From NCBI GenBank assembly GCA_017521285.1, contig JAFXDG010000096.1, positions 1 through 44,550 of the forward strand: a stretch of 44,550 bases of DNA. Direction: 5' to 3'. This document shows, piece after piece, positions 35,276-43,798 of the stretch. Source of the stretch: Bacteroidaceae bacterium. GTDB lineage: Bacteria > Bacteroidota > Bacteroidia > Bacteroidales > Bacteroidaceae. The translations under genes were made by a program, and so were the position numbers. Every line of letters begins with the position of its first letter. The stretch's first letter is position 1. The notes beneath the pieces are model-generated. The model ran no database searches. It was not told the origin of the DNA and worked only from the letters and a program-made list of their open reading frames with translations.

Positions 35276-35920
35276 TTAGTTTTCGCTTTTAGGTTCAAAA
35301 CCTTCGCGAACAAAGTCGCTTACCTTCTGGGCATATTTCTGTGCAGCTTCACTTTCTTTGAGTGCATTCTCATAAGCACGGATGCGAGCACGAGTTGCTG
35401 CACTTTCATTTATGATAAAGAATGTCTGCATTTCAAATGTGCCATCCTTGTTCTCTTTAATTACGCTGAAAGACTCTTGCAGTTCACCATTGATTTCCTT
35501 CTCCACAAGGCTCTCATACGCAGCATAGAAGTGGTCGAACTCTGCAGCTACATCATCTGCATTACCTGCGAGGTCACTTACGATACGCCCTTTAACCTTA
35601 CGTCCTGCTTGTTGGGCATAGAGGTTTGCAGCATTAGTAACACAAGTCTGATGACCTACGTTCTTTGACTTGAACTGAGAGCAGGTACCCATAATTTCGT
35701 AGGCTTCCTCACCATCTTTGTTCAACTTCTCGTAATGAGTAAGGAGAACAACATCAAGCGAGCGTGTTGAACCATAGAGTTTCCAACCACCCTTCTTGAA
35801 CTCCTTCATCTTTGTTTTGTACTCTTTCTTAAGGGCCTTTGACAAAGCCTTAGAATTCTGAGCATTCACAACAGGCATCATTAAACAGAATGCCATAAGA
35901 AACATGATAATTTTCTTCAT
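35276..35920 (-). CDS. Small exported protein of unknown function
   Basis: A 214-residue protein with a clear signal peptide (residues 1-20, ending PVVNAQ). The mature part is highly charged and mostly helical: KALKKEYKTKMKEFKKGGWK at the start, a middle ARKVKGRIVSDLAG segment with resemblance to the LPP20-like N-domain of the next gene, and a C-terminal Ala/Glu-rich helix. It has one Cys pair (CSQF, QTC) that could be a disulfide. It lies 20 bases upstream of the LPP20-like gene and 26 bases downstream of the SUMF1 lipoprotein gene. I do not recognise a named family; pairing with the LPP20-like protein suggests they work together. Confidence 0.6.
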   Translation of the reverse strand: MKKIIMFLMAFCLMMPVVNAQNSKALSKALKKEYKTKMKEFKKGGWKLYGSTRSLDVVLLTHYEKLNKDGEEAYEIMGTCSQFKSKNVGHQTCVTNAANLYAQQAGRKVKGRIVSDLAGNADDVAAEFDHFYAAYESLVEKEINGELQESFSVIKENKDGTFEMQTFFIINESAATRARIRAYENALKESEAAQKYAQKVSDFVREGFEPKSEN

Positions 35921-35946
35921 AACTGAAATGTTTTGGAATTAATAAA

Positions 35947-37315
35947 TTATTGACATGTGAGTATTAGTCTAAATCCTATTGTCGGTTCACTATAATTTGA
36001 ATAATAATATGAAGAAGTTGTACATCCGTTAGAATTCGAAGTATAATCTCCGCCATAACAATTACGACTATTTGATGAAGAATTAAGATAGGTGTATTCT
36101 GAAACATTTCCACTCATATCATAAATACCCAATTCGTTTGGAGCTTTTGTTTTTACATTTTGTCTTGTACTTGTATTCGCAGAATACCATGCAACATCAC
36201 CAGGAGTGTTACTACCACTATATGTATAATTTTGGCTCTTATTGCCACCTTTAGCTGCATATTTCCATTGTTCTGCAGTTGGTATAGAAAAATTTAACTT
36301 AGTCGCGTTGTTTATCTTCTCAATACAAGAGATAGCAGCACTATATGAAATTGAACTTATTGGTTTTTGTGACGATGAACTTGAACCATTCATAGCATAA
36401 TATAATGCCTCAGTCACTTCTGTTTCACCTATCAAGAAGAAACCGCCAGAATACCCAGCAACTGGTATCATCTTAAATTCCACACCACCTGCCTTTACAT
36501 ACAATCCATTTCGCCAATTATTATGCGAACTTTCTGAAGGTATTGCCATATATCCACTCTCGCCAACTTTTAGCATATCTGAAGTACAAGTACGAGTGTA
36601 TGCAAAATCAGATCCAACCAAACCAATGTTTCTATCCGAATCAGAGAATGTGCCATATATATAAGATGTGCTACCATTTGATGCAACGGTAGATGTGATC
36701 ATAGCGCTTGACGTTGAAAATTGGTTAATGGCAGGAGCATATGTCGTATAGACAGAAATACCTGTTGTGTATATTTTTGCACCAGAAGTACCAGTGAAAC
36801 GTATGCGTCCAGTTTTAGGTGTTAACGATGCTTGTACAGTCAAAGAACCATTGTTGTAAGCATAGGTTCCATTCAAATCTTCATAAATCTCCGTATTTGA
36901 ATTGAGTGATACGAGTGAAGAACTAGAGAAAGTCGCATTAACAAAGTAACGCGCTTCGCATTTTAGGTTAGAACCTGTTGCAAGATTTCCATCATAGCTA
37001 ACGGACCAGCCCGATGAAGAGTTGTAAGTTGCTTCACCTGGAACAATGTTGCTACCATTGTAGAACGTAATGTAAATCTTGTCGCCATTTGTCCATGACG
37101 AAGTAGTTGTTCGTGTCTGAACTTTTACGCCATTGGATTGTTGGTCGAACCCAACCACATCTCCAACGAACTCCATTGGAATGGTGTGAGTTGTTTGTTC
37201 GTTCTGTGTTTTGTTCTGTTCTAAATCGAGAAAGTCTTCATCAGAACATGATCCTAATGCAAAGCATACGCTTGCTACTAGAAGCCCATTTGTAAAAAAA
37301 ACGAATATGTTTCAT
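35947..37315 (-). pseudogene. Fimbrillin-like/SUMF1-domain lipoprotein, interrupted by a frameshift in a T8 tract
   Basis: The long frame (409 codons, first ATG at 37176) has no signal peptide, but the same frame continues upstream to encode SVCFALGSCSDEDF, an obvious lipobox. The only nearby start codon (ATG 37315) encodes MKHIRFF in a frame that is one base off, with the break at a run of eight T (37294-37301). With seven T the product would be a 455-residue lipoprotein lipidated at Cys23. The N-terminal half (TTTSSWTNGDKIYITF, LTPKTGRIRFTG) looks fimbrillin-like; the C-terminal half (IGETEVTEALYYAM, IPTAEQWKYAAKGG, NELGIYDMSGNVSE) is a SUMF1/FGE-type fold. Only one of the two copper-binding cysteines of true FGE appears to be kept. 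Sequencing error, phase variation or decay are all possible. Confidence 0.75.
37294..37301 (-). other. Homopolymeric T8 tract at the frameshift of the SUMF1 lipoprotein
   Basis: Eight A on the plus strand (T on the coding strand) lie within codons 5-8 of the signal peptide. Loss of one base restores the frame from ATG 37315 to the lipobox and the main body. Confidence 0.8.
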
Positions 37316-37336
37316 ATCAAATTGAATGTTGTTAAT

Positions 37337-39576
37337 TTATTGCCAATTATTATCTGCTCCGTATTCTTTTTTTGAGATAGTTCCAGAGGAATTCTTTGTT
37401 GAGTCATAATTTTTATCAGAACTATATCCTGTAACTGAAACCGTAACGCCAGATCTAGAAGAGTTATCCCAGTCCTTATCGCTTTGATAACCTGAGACAG
37501 AAAGAGTTGTCCCACTAACTGTATTCGTGTCGTAATTCTTATCCGAACCGAATCCTGTTATTGTAAGACTACCTGTGGAATTACCCTTATCATCCCAGTT
37601 GTGGTCATCATCGTAATCTTTTTTAAGGAATGATCCTCCATAATTCAACTGAGTAACATCGAGTGTAAGTGAATAAGTACCCTCTTGAAGGTCGGTCAAT
37701 GCGATAACAATCTTTCCGAAACGAGCATCTGTACCACTATTTTCAGAAGCTGTTACCGTAAAGGTATTAGCCGATTGGGTAATTGACAACCACGATTGAG
37801 ATGTTGTAACAGAATATGTTCCATCGGTTGACACTGTCATTGCTTCAGAAGTACCTCCCTTAGAATAGAATAATACTTCTCGTGTGTCAACTCTAAGATA
37901 ACGGGCATCCTGAGTGACGACCACACGAACCTTTTGATGTGTATGGTTTCAAAAATTAATGTTGCTGTACGACTGTTTACCGATGCATTATCAGATGCGG
38001 TTACCTTTACATCAACATTTCCTGTGCCACTTGTCTTTGACAGGGTCAACCAAGTAGAACCATCTTCCACTTTTGCAGACCAAGAATCGTTTGTAGAGAT
38101 GGAAACATCTATTGCTCCTCCCTTACTTGTATAAGTGAGAAGATTATTTGAGACGGTGAAATATTTTCCTTTCTGGACAACATTGATTATCGCTGATTTA
38201 TCAGCCATAACAACCACAACTTGACCACTTCGCTCATCTTCACTTGTATTCTCAGAAACTGAGACAGACAAGGTCGAATTGCCTGAATTTGAGGTTGGAG
38301 AAATGGTTATCCAACTTTCACTTGCAGATGCAGTCCATGTTCCATCTGTTTGAATATCTATGGTTTGGGTGGATGACTTGTCTTCAAAGTTCAAAACAGT
38401 AGTATTGATATCGAATGTCTTACCAGCCTGAGAGACGCTGACGGCAACATCTATACTCAATCCTATTTGAGTCAAGTGGATGACTCCAGAACGATTGGAC
38501 GTATAGGGATTATCGGAAGCGGTTATCTTTACGAATCCATCACCTTCACCTTGGCTTGGAGATACTGCTATCCATGATGGAGCAGATGAAACAGTCCAAT
38601 TTGTATTACTTAGCACCGAAAGGTTCTGAGATCCACCTGCAGCATTAAATGATAATTCTGATTGTTCTGTTTCTATATAAATTCCACGCTGCCTAACTGG
38701 AATCTGAATGCGTTGAATTCCACCGATAGAAAGATTAACAAACCCAGTTCTTTCACTAGTTGATGTGTTTGGAGATACACTGACTGTCATTGTAGAAGTA
38801 CCAGATTCCCCTGATGTCGGAGAAATATCAATCCAACTTGCAGATGAAGACGCTGTCCATGATGCCTCTGCGTTTATTATTACATTGACAGAACTAGCTG
38901 TATTATTAAATACGAGTGACTCTGTTAATGCATTTATTGAGGCTGGAACTTGTCTAACGGTTATTTTCTGTGAAGCATTTGTAGTTCCATAATGGACAAC
39001 CGAAATGGTCCCTGTTCGGTTCGAATTAGACTCATTCGCAGTTACGGTCAATGTAATAGTATTATCTTTTTGTGAGACAGTAAGCCAATCTGCAGAAGAA
39101 GATGCCGACCAAGAACAGTTTGCTGTCACCGTAATAGTCTCGGTATTCGGAGTACCCGCAAAGTCAATCTCTGACTTTGATAACGATATAATAGGAGTAG
39201 CCCCAGCCTGAGTAACAGAAATGGGAGTTTCATACTTCCAATCACTAACATTGGATTTGAGATAAAATATTCCTGTACGAACATCATCGCCTGACTTGTT
39301 TTCTGTGACACCAACATTAACGGATGCTGATGAAGAACCAGATGTAGGTGAAGTTGATATCCAATCAATTTCATTTTCTATTTCCCATGGTGTTTCTGTG
39401 CTCGTGATTTGAAGAGATTTGCTTGAAGCCAAAGCAGAATATGATAAAGTTGTCGGAGTCACTGCCATATATCGAGGAGTTAGAGTTGGATATAACCCTA
39501 GAGTTTCGTCATACATCTCGGAGCAACCAACAAGAAAAATACTTGTTATAATATATAAGAAAATATGCCGTTTCAT
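37337..39576 (-). pseudogene. BACON-repeat lipoprotein with 21-residue C-terminal repeats, frameshifted
   Basis: A lipoprotein (Cys18 after SIFLVG; Ser-Glu follows) built from about seven BACON domains of some 85 residues, each with the W-x-x-S-P-T-S-G and E-N-x-S-x-x-x-R-x-G hallmarks. These domains bind glycan, mucin or partner proteins outside the cell. The frame breaks in the sixth domain at a run of four A on the coding strand (37932-37935). One extra A would give ...IHIKKVRVVVTQDA and one 746-residue product. The second part adds a seventh BACON domain and then four and a half copies of a 21-residue Asp/Tyr/Gly-rich repeat. It lies 21 bases upstream of the SUMF1 gene start. As given it would produce a truncated protein of 579 residues. 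Confidence 0.8.
37340..37624 (-). repeat. 63-bp tandem repeat encoding a 21-residue unit
   Basis: Four full units and one half unit at the end of the BACON gene. The consensus is (V/I)(T/S)G(Y/F)xSDK(N/D)(Y/W)D followed by x4SGTx2S. The first (KKDYDDDHNWDD) and last (KKEYGADNNW) copies differ at their start. Regularly spaced Asp and aromatic residues suggest a metal- or ligand-binding solenoid or strand repeat. Confidence 0.8.
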
Positions 39577-39577
39577 T

Positions 39578-41173
39578 TTAAAAGAATGCTGTTATACCAA
39601 GTTTAACATTGAACCCTTCACTCCATCCCTTAATCTTTTGAGAAACCTCTGATAATACTGTATATCCATCTGATTTCATAAGATTAAATGAGTATTCTGG
39701 CGATAGGCTTAGTGCAAAATGATTTGCAATTGCAGCTGAGAACCTTAATGAAATAAGAGCACTAGTAGCATAAGCACCATCTGCAGGAGTTACTGTCACT
39801 TCACTTTCCATAGTCTCTTCTAACTTCATAAAGTTTACACCAATCTGAGGCGTTAGACGGAAGCGAGTAGAAATAGGGAAGCCATATCCAATCTTTCCAG
39901 ACATATTCATTGCTGGAGTATAGTTACTAGCAAGAGGTTGAGTGTTATTGCCGCTCCAATAGATTGTTTCACTTTTACCAACACCATAGAGATAAGATGC
40001 TTCGACGTTTACATTACGAATGTAACCGCCAATGGTTGCGCCTATAGTTACAAAAGTTCCTGCTCTTACATTTCCCTCAATATAGAACTCGTTTTTATAA
40101 TTATAAATCTTACTTAGTGCAATATTCACATTGGGATTAGAACTACTTAGCTGCATAGTCCTGACATAGTCCTTATAACCTGTTTTTGTCGCCTTTATAT
40201 TGTATGTGCCTGTTGTCAACTCTTTTGAGCATGGCGAAGTTCCAACATATTCTTTGTCAACAAAAATGTTTGCCCCATGAGGAGAAGTTGTAAACTTATA
40301 GTTAGCGACTCGACTCAAAGATACACTGATGTCAGTCGTTTGATTCTCGTTAATAGTGATAGTTCTTGTCTCCGTGCGATAACCATCTGAAGACACCATA
40401 ACCTCATGCTGGCCAATTTGCAACTCAACAGGCTCCAGTGTAGAACGTCCTATTGAACGTCCATCAACAGACACCTCGGCAGAGTATGGATTCACGTGTA
40501 CACTGAGTTTGCCTTTTATTGGATTTAGGTCATTGACAATCAAAGAATGTTCTTTGTCATTAACTACTATTTGTCCCTCTTTGGGATAATAACCTTTAGC
40601 TTCTACCTTGTAGGTGAACTGTCCGTGTGCCATTTCAAGAGTTGCTTCTCCTCTTGAATCAAGATTTACACTCATACCATTAAGGGACAATGTAGCACTA
40701 GTAGGGATAATCTTAATGGTCAATTTTTGTTTTTTTGTATCATCATAGTTCGTCACGAACACTTGATCATGGGTGATTTTCATGATGTATGTTCTAGCCT
40801 TTTGTATTGTAATAGGAAAATCGTAGTTAGGAAGTGATCCGAGTTGCTGATGGCGGATGCTAATATGCCTAATGCCGAACGGAACCCAAAGCCATATCTC
40901 ACCAACATGGTCATCCTCAACTTTTGTGATACCTGCAGAACCAACATCAAAAGAAAATCCCTTTTGAGTCGTTTGCACACGGATAAGCGCACACTTATAT
41001 CCATTTTGGTCTTCTACTGCATGTCTTCCATTTGCCGTCAAATCTTTTTCATCAAGATAAAATTCTGTGACGGATATATCCTGTGCGTTTGTCGTCAACA
41101 CACAAAAAAACATGAAAACCATCAATATTGAAGGTTTTGAAAAGTGAGACTTTATATCGTAGCCACATTTCAT
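39578..41173 (-). CDS. PEGA-repeat protein with C-terminal outer-membrane barrel
   Basis: A 531-residue exported protein, first gene of the operon. The signal peptide ends at TTNAQ (about residue 31). An unassigned beta domain (about 35-145) precedes three PEGA-type beta domains at about 148-225, 226-295 and 296-360, each with the pattern ...ANIFVDGxxVGTSP...TGxYxVxxxKxGY. From about residue 365 the sequence alternates as membrane-spanning beta strands and ends GITAFF, with a terminal Phe suited to BAM insertion. PEGA domains bind surface ligands or peptidoglycan-linked partners, so this protein could anchor the exported products of the operon at the outer membrane. A second possible start is the ATG at 41122. 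Its stop is one base from the BACON gene start. Confidence 0.8.
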   Translation of the reverse strand: MKCGYDIKSHFSKPSILMVFMFFCVLTTNAQDISVTEFYLDEKDLTANGRHAVEDQNGYKCALIRVQTTQKGFSFDVGSAGITKVEDDHVGEIWLWVPFGIRHISIRHQQLGSLPNYDFPITIQKARTYIMKITHDQVFVTNYDDTKKQKLTIKIIPTSATLSLNGMSVNLDSRGEATLEMAHGQFTYKVEAKGYYPKEGQIVVNDKEHSLIVNDLNPIKGKLSVHVNPYSAEVSVDGRSIGRSTLEPVELQIGQHEVMVSSDGYRTETRTITINENQTTDISVSLSRVANYKFTTSPHGANIFVDKEYVGTSPCSKELTTGTYNIKATKTGYKDYVRTMQLSSSNPNVNIALSKIYNYKNEFYIEGNVRAGTFVTIGATIGGYIRNVNVEASYLYGVGKSETIYWSGNNTQPLASNYTPAMNMSGKIGYGFPISTRFRLTPQIGVNFMKLEETMESEVTVTPADGAYATSALISLRFSAAIANHFALSLSPEYSFNLMKSDGYTVLSEVSQKIKGWSEGFNVKLGITAFF

Positions 41174-41246
41174 TGCGTTAACTCAATTCATTTACTGCTG
41201 GCTACCACGCAGGAATATTTTTTTTATTGGCCTATATACAAACAAA

Positions 41247-41336
41247 GCGTGGAGCCAGTCCTGATGCTCGTTCCACGGTCTAAAGGCTCTCGCATTGCCC
41301 AATCTGTCGAAACGAGCAACGCTGAAAGCCCCACGC
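41247..41336. ncRNA. Possible structured RNA in the PEGA-operon leader
   Basis: GCGTGG (41247-41252) pairs with CCACGC (41331-41336), and inside it GCTCGTT (41266-41272) pairs with AACGAGC (41311-41317). An outer imperfect pair joins AACAAAGC..TGGA (41241-41253) and TCCACG..GCTTTGTT (41412-41427). On the minus strand it would lie in the 5' leader of the PEGA gene, downstream of the -7 box. Confidence 0.3.
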
Positions 41337-41374
41337 CGATGTTATATACAACAACACGACTAACTCGGCATTAG

Positions 41375-41382
41375 CAAAGTTA
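41375..41382 (-). promoter_or_regulatory. Possible -7 element of the PEGA operon
   Basis: TAACTTTG on the minus strand, about 200 bases upstream of the PEGA start codon at 41173; no -33 box at the usual distance. Confidence 0.35.
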
Positions 41383-41671
41383 CCATGTGTGAATAAACAC
41401 CTCATAGGGCGTCCACGTTGCTTTGTTTTTGACAGATTGTATTGAACTTGCGAGATTCTTAGACCATCAAAACCAAAGCGTTCAGTTACGCCTTTTATGT
41501 ATATGTACTTCTCCCGCCTAAACCCACATTAGGGCTTTCAGCAAGGTAAAAGATATGCAAAACTACAAAAATTATATAAAATATAAGCAGAAAGTCTTGG
41601 AAATGTTTGGAACTGCCGAAATATTTAAGTAAAATGAAGTGCATTATGCTTAAATATTGAATAAAGGAATG

Positions 41672-41801
41672 ACTTTTATGAAAAATATCGTACCTATACA
41701 GTGACTTGTGCAAAACGAGCCGTAACAATGAAATGATGAAAACATCGAACAGTAAAAAGCACTGCAAAAAGGGATGTGACCCTCTGTCACCATGTCAGTG
41801 A
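41672..41801 (+). repeat. Direct repeat copy 1: promoter-like segment plus small open frame
   Basis: Aligns with 42218-42358 across CTTTTATGAAAAAT..CGTACCT, then ACGAGCC..A and the ACCCTCT region. It encodes a 22-residue frame (41733-41801) with KKHCKKGCDPLSP, matching KKHRKEEKYPLQP of copy 2. The -7 region here has drifted (TACCTATA). Confidence 0.6.
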
Positions 41802-41921
41802 TAGTATTTTCCGATACCAACATTGTCTATTGTTTATTGATGCCAGCCTTCACCATTCAACTCACTTCTCATATCGTTTATCCCTTTTTTCGGATGCAAA
41901 GGTTGCCAAGCCTCATTTAGA

Positions 41922-42059
41922 ATGCAAAAAGGTCAAGCGGTAAACCGTTTGGAGCAGTTTCTTCCTCCGTTGGAGAGTAAACAGCTCCAAAACCTTTTCT
42001 TATTCATCGGCTTGGCTGAAACTGCATCCGGCAACGAAGATAAACGACTAACGAAATAA
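41922..42059 (+). CDS. Possible small protein or coding remnant of 45 residues
   Basis: The frame from ATG 41922 encodes MQKGQAVNRLEQFLPPL followed by a leucine-rich helix and a charged end. Its composition is protein-like, but there is no clear ribosome-binding site or family. It lies between the two direct repeats and could be part of the same unit or the remains of a mobile-element gene. Confidence 0.25.
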   Translation: MQKGQAVNRLEQFLPPLESKQLQNLFLFIGLAETASGNEDKRLTK

Positions 42060-42215
42060 TAGCATAAAACAGCATAGAAAACACTCCCATACACAAGGCG
42101 ATATTCTCAATGCTGTTTTCATTCTTTTCAGAGGACTATTATTTTCGACAGAGAGAAATTGGGCAAGCGGCAGATTTCACTCCCTCCAAAATAATAGATT
42201 TGGATTGTATCCCCC

Positions 42216-42245
42216 TTGCCTTTATAGGAATTTGTCGTACCTTTG
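42216..42245 (+). promoter_or_regulatory. Bacteroidota promoter in direct repeat copy 2
   Basis: TTG at 42216-42218 and TACCTTTG at 42238-42245 are separated by 19 bases. This is the best -33/-7 pair in the last 10 kb and points to the small open frame starting at 42275. Confidence 0.55.
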
Positions 42246-42358
42246 TAGTGGCTTTGTACGAACGAGCCATACCAATGTGGAATGACGGTAATATTGAACC
42301 AACAAAAAAGCATCGAAAAGAGGAAAAATACCCTCTACAACCGTTCTTTGAGTGTTAA
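42218..42358 (+). repeat. Direct repeat copy 2: promoter plus small open frame
   Basis: The better-preserved copy of the unit at 41672-41801. It has an intact -7 box and a 27-residue frame (42275-42358) beginning MWNDGNIEPTKKHRKEEKYP. Shared KKHxK and PLxP residues between copies suggest selection on the peptide or simple shared ancestry. Confidence 0.6.
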
Positions 42359-42430
42359 GAAACAATAAAAAGGTTAAATATTCACCTTTTAGAATGCATC
42401 CCTAAAGGTTATGACCATATTTCTGACTTA

Positions 42431-43798
42431 TTACTCGCAAAGTATTGAGTAATAACTGGTTGCAAATACGGGAATTGTCTTTGGATGCCAATAGAATTTT
42501 CTATTATATCCAAAAGTTGAATTACCAGAATGTTTGACAAGAGATTCTCCTGTCGCATCTGCAACTGTATTTACTCCACTATATAATCCGCCAACTCCTC
42601 CATTACTTATTTTACTGAATGTTCGTCCATGACAGACTATCTCACCATTTTCTATTGTTCCATAAGAATAATGAAAATTACCAGTTTGATCGTTATAGAA
42701 GAGATTAGACAAAAAATCTGCATCCGAACTATAATGCCAGCCAGACATATCAAAATCTCCTCCTCCACCACCTCCATCTTTCACGTGGTTCATAAACTTC
42801 TCTATCTCTTTCGAATTATTTGTATACCAATATGCCAGTCCTGTTGGATCAATGAAATCGATAGGATTACCGATACAATAAGCATAAGGACTCCAAGTGT
42901 ATGACTTTTCACATAAAGGGTCAACAGTATGCCATGCCGGAACGATAGGGTCATATTGTCGGGCATGGATGTCATACCAGTCGAGTCCGTAAGTACGGTC
43001 CAATTCTTTTCCTTCAAATTTATAGGGTTGCAGGTTACTCCCTAAGTCTATCCCACCTATCACTCCACCATAAGGGTAATAATGGGTGGCTTGTTCCGTT
43101 ACACCATTACTGTTTACCACCATGCGGTTGCTACCCTGATAATCCTGAATATAATAGTGACAACCATTTGCATTGCCACTACCACTGAGGGTAAGGTAAC
43201 CACCGATAAAGTGAAGTTTATCCAACGAACCATTGTTTAACCGGATATAGCCACTATAATCTACAGAATCTTTTAACCATACCCCATTCTTCTTTTGTAA
43301 GTGAACCATTCGCAAACGAGTCCCGTCGGCCGCATAGATGTATCTGATAATTCGATTATTGTCGAACGTGATTTCTTTCAGATTTCCCAATAAGTCGTAG
43401 GCAATGTTTGTGATGCCCTTGTTCAAGTCCATCGTCATCGCTCCATTGGCATTGTAGGCATACTCCACAGCCTCATCCGCTCCATCCACAAAAGACGAAC
43501 TGCCGTAATAAGAAGGTTCACCCACACCTGTACCACCAACAGAGAGCTTCTGATTACCGCGGTAAGAGACATTATAGTCATCCATCGTGTCGTAATACAG
43601 TCCTTCCTCTACATCATCCACCACTCCCTGACGATAGGCATACAGCAGAATACCAAAGACAGGATAATAAAGCCTGCCATTTTCATTAAACAGGACGTTG
43701 ATTTCTTTTGAAGGAACAAACGATTCAAGACTGTCAATAATCTCTTCTTCATGTTGCATAAGTGTTTGAAGTTTGTATTCCGCTTGCAATATACGCAT
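42431..43798 (-). CDS. Orphan RHS core fragment with variable C-terminal tip
   Basis: A 455-residue protein holding only the end of an RHS/YD-repeat protein. Residues about 70-320 contain YD repeats (YAYNANGAMTMDLNKGI, YIYAADGTRLR, HYYIQDYQGSNRMV) and the RHS core YKFEGKELDRTYGLDWYDIHARQYDP..DPTG. The tip (about 325-455) begins after DPTG, has a run of six Gly and no toxin motif I recognise. The first 65 residues are not RHS-like and there is no signal peptide, so the gene appears to be a displaced 3' end joined to other sequence. RHS proteins are normally well over 1000 residues. No immunity gene is seen downstream. Confidence 0.8.
   Translation of the reverse strand: MRILQAEYKLQTLMQHEEEIIDSLESFVPSKEINVLFNENGRLYYPVFGILLYAYRQGVVDDVEEGLYYDTMDDYNVSYRGNQKLSVGGTGVGEPSYYGSSSFVDGADEAVEYAYNANGAMTMDLNKGITNIAYDLLGNLKEITFDNNRIIRYIYAADGTRLRMVHLQKKNGVWLKDSVDYSGYIRLNNGSLDKLHFIGGYLTLSGSGNANGCHYYIQDYQGSNRMVVNSNGVTEQATHYYPYGGVIGGIDLGSNLQPYKFEGKELDRTYGLDWYDIHARQYDPIVPAWHTVDPLCEKSYTWSPYAYCIGNPIDFIDPTGLAYWYTNNSKEIEKFMNHVKDGGGGGGDFDMSGWHYSSDADFLSNLFYNDQTGNFHYSYGTIENGEIVCHGRTFSKISNGGVGGLYSGVNTVADATGESLVKHSGNSTFGYNRKFYWHPKTIPVFATSYYSILCE

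Larger units (their letters stand above)
41174..42430. other. 1.25-kb intergenic region: leader of the PEGA operon, repeats and small open frames
   Basis: No long gene. The region contains a possible -7 box for the PEGA operon (41375-41382, minus), nested inverted repeats (41241-41427), two diverged direct repeats each with a small open frame (41672-41801 and 42218-42358), and a plus-strand 45-codon frame (41922-42059). It lies directly downstream of the RHS tip gene, where an immunity gene would be expected; no convincing one was found. Confidence 0.5.
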
